This document shows positions 63,570 to 64,000 of a stretch of 64,000 bases of DNA, one piece after another. Source of the stretch: Brevibacillus reuszeri. Lineage in GTDB: Bacteria; Bacillota; Bacilli; Brevibacillales; Brevibacillaceae. The DNA lies in contig NZ_BEXF01000031.1 in assembly GCF_002897295.1 (NCBI RefSeq), positions 1-64,000 on the forward strand. The letters are read 5' to 3'. A program made the position numbers and the translations under genes. The notes under the pieces are model-generated. The model did no database searches. It was given only the letters and a program-made list of their open reading frames with translations, and was not told the DNA's origin. Each line of letters opens with the position of its first letter. The stretch's first letter is position 1.

Positions 63570-63776
63570 ATGGAAACCACTTGGAATTTTATATGCAAAG
63601 GATACTTTCACCCTCTTGATAAATTTGTGATCGTTATGCTGGCTGGATGGGTGACAAGCTTATTCTCCAATTTGCTTGGTATCGTTTTTGCCAGCGTGTC
63701 TGTCATGCTCGTTCTGCTGTGGTTCACGTCTCCGAAATGGAGAGCCAACCGGTCTTTTCGTGCTTGTTCCCTATGA
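63570..63776 (+). CDS. possible 68-residue membrane protein
   Basis: METTWNFICKGYFHPLDKFV precedes two hydrophobic helices (VIVMLAGWVTSLFSNLLGIV, then FASVSVMLVLLWF) and a basic tail. GGAGG lies 13 bases upstream of the ATG, longer than ideal. A 35-codon frame starting at 63522 shares this ribosome site and competes. Family unknown. Confidence 0.45.
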   Translation: METTWNFICKGYFHPLDKFVIVMLAGWVTSLFSNLLGIVFASVSVMLVLLWFTSPKWRANRSFRACSL

Positions 63777-63934
63777 AAGGACTGCTATACGATTTTCATA
63801 TCATTGAACGAATTAAGTAAACAAAACCAATAAAAAGCAAGGAACAAACAGTGAGAGTCCCTAATGGATGCAGAATCTGTCTGGTAAACCAATAATCTAG
63901 TGATTAACACTCGACAGTCCGGCTCGCTTCGTCA

Positions 63935-64000
63935 TTACGTAAGTCTAAGGATCTGAATCTGCTTATCCTCGATCGTGACATCGTATTCGTGTGTCCATAC
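63935..64000 (-). CDS. C-terminal 21 residues of a gene cut by the right edge
   Basis: The minus-strand frame is open from the right edge to a TAA at 63935-63937 and reads VWTHEYDVTIEDKQIQILRL plus one residue. The alternating pattern looks like real coding sequence ending in a beta strand. Too short to identify. Confidence 0.4.
   Translation of the reverse strand, partial: VWTHEYDVTIEDKQIQILRLT

Overview
The window looks like chromosome of a Brevibacillus-type member of the Paenibacillaceae. Evidence: moderate base composition, strong AGGAGG-type ribosome sites, frequent GTG and TTG starts, and typical Bacillales families (DUF1641 beside a YjgC-type formate dehydrogenase, DUF2512, DUF2294, YwqG-like DUF1963). 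This is inference from protein families; no rRNA, tRNA, insertion sequence, phage gene or CRISPR array was seen.

Layout. 1-16.0 kb is a peptide uptake and breakdown region, all on the minus strand: an M29 aminopeptidase (cut by the left edge), a four-gene oligopeptide ABC transporter, two S12 serine hydrolases, a substrate-binding lipoprotein and a MerR regulator with a textbook 19-bp-spacer promoter. A second unit upstream encodes an M19 dipeptidase, a third S12 hydrolase, an S9 peptidase and a class A beta-lactamase-like protein. 16.3-18.3 kb holds a C39-like peptidase, a NADAR protein and a DUF1963 protein.

18.4-30.9 kb is a polyamine catabolism block and the best-organised part of the window: sigma-54 activator plus small lipoyl-type protein, putrescine aminotransferase (patA), aminobutanal-type aldehyde dehydrogenase, agmatinase (speB), two PuuP-like permeases and a YtcJ-like amidohydrolase. 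I read four sigma-54 (-24/-12) promoters and three copies of a dyad element lying 38 to 100 bp upstream of them, likely the activator's binding site. One copy sits between two divergent sigma-54 promoters. The transcript to the first permease has a leader of about 290 nt with a 21-codon ORF and strong RNA structure. Together the genes would take up putrescine or agmatine and convert it via 4-aminobutanal to GABA.

31-36.5 kb carries small regulator-target pairs: MarR with an SDR, TetR divergent from an AbrB-type membrane protein, a broken MerR gene, DUF554 and a GNAT. 36.7-40.9 kb is a formate dehydrogenase operon behind a leader with an intrinsic terminator. 41-43.7 kb has SUKH/SMI1-like and DUF4304 genes. 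43.8-46.8 kb has an alpha/beta hydrolase, a DoxX-ArsR-AHSA1 operon with a duplicated operator, and a DinB protein. 46.9-51.5 kb is an aldehyde dehydrogenase plus 3-hydroxyisobutyrate-dehydrogenase-like pair, divergent from a GAF/PucR regulator. 51.6-58.3 kb is an RpiR-led run (CapA-like, S12 hydrolase, MFS, acyl-CoA ligase). The right end has a Rieske-helical fusion protein, small membrane proteins, a secreted PepSY-like protein, an SH3-like protein and a partial gene at the edge.
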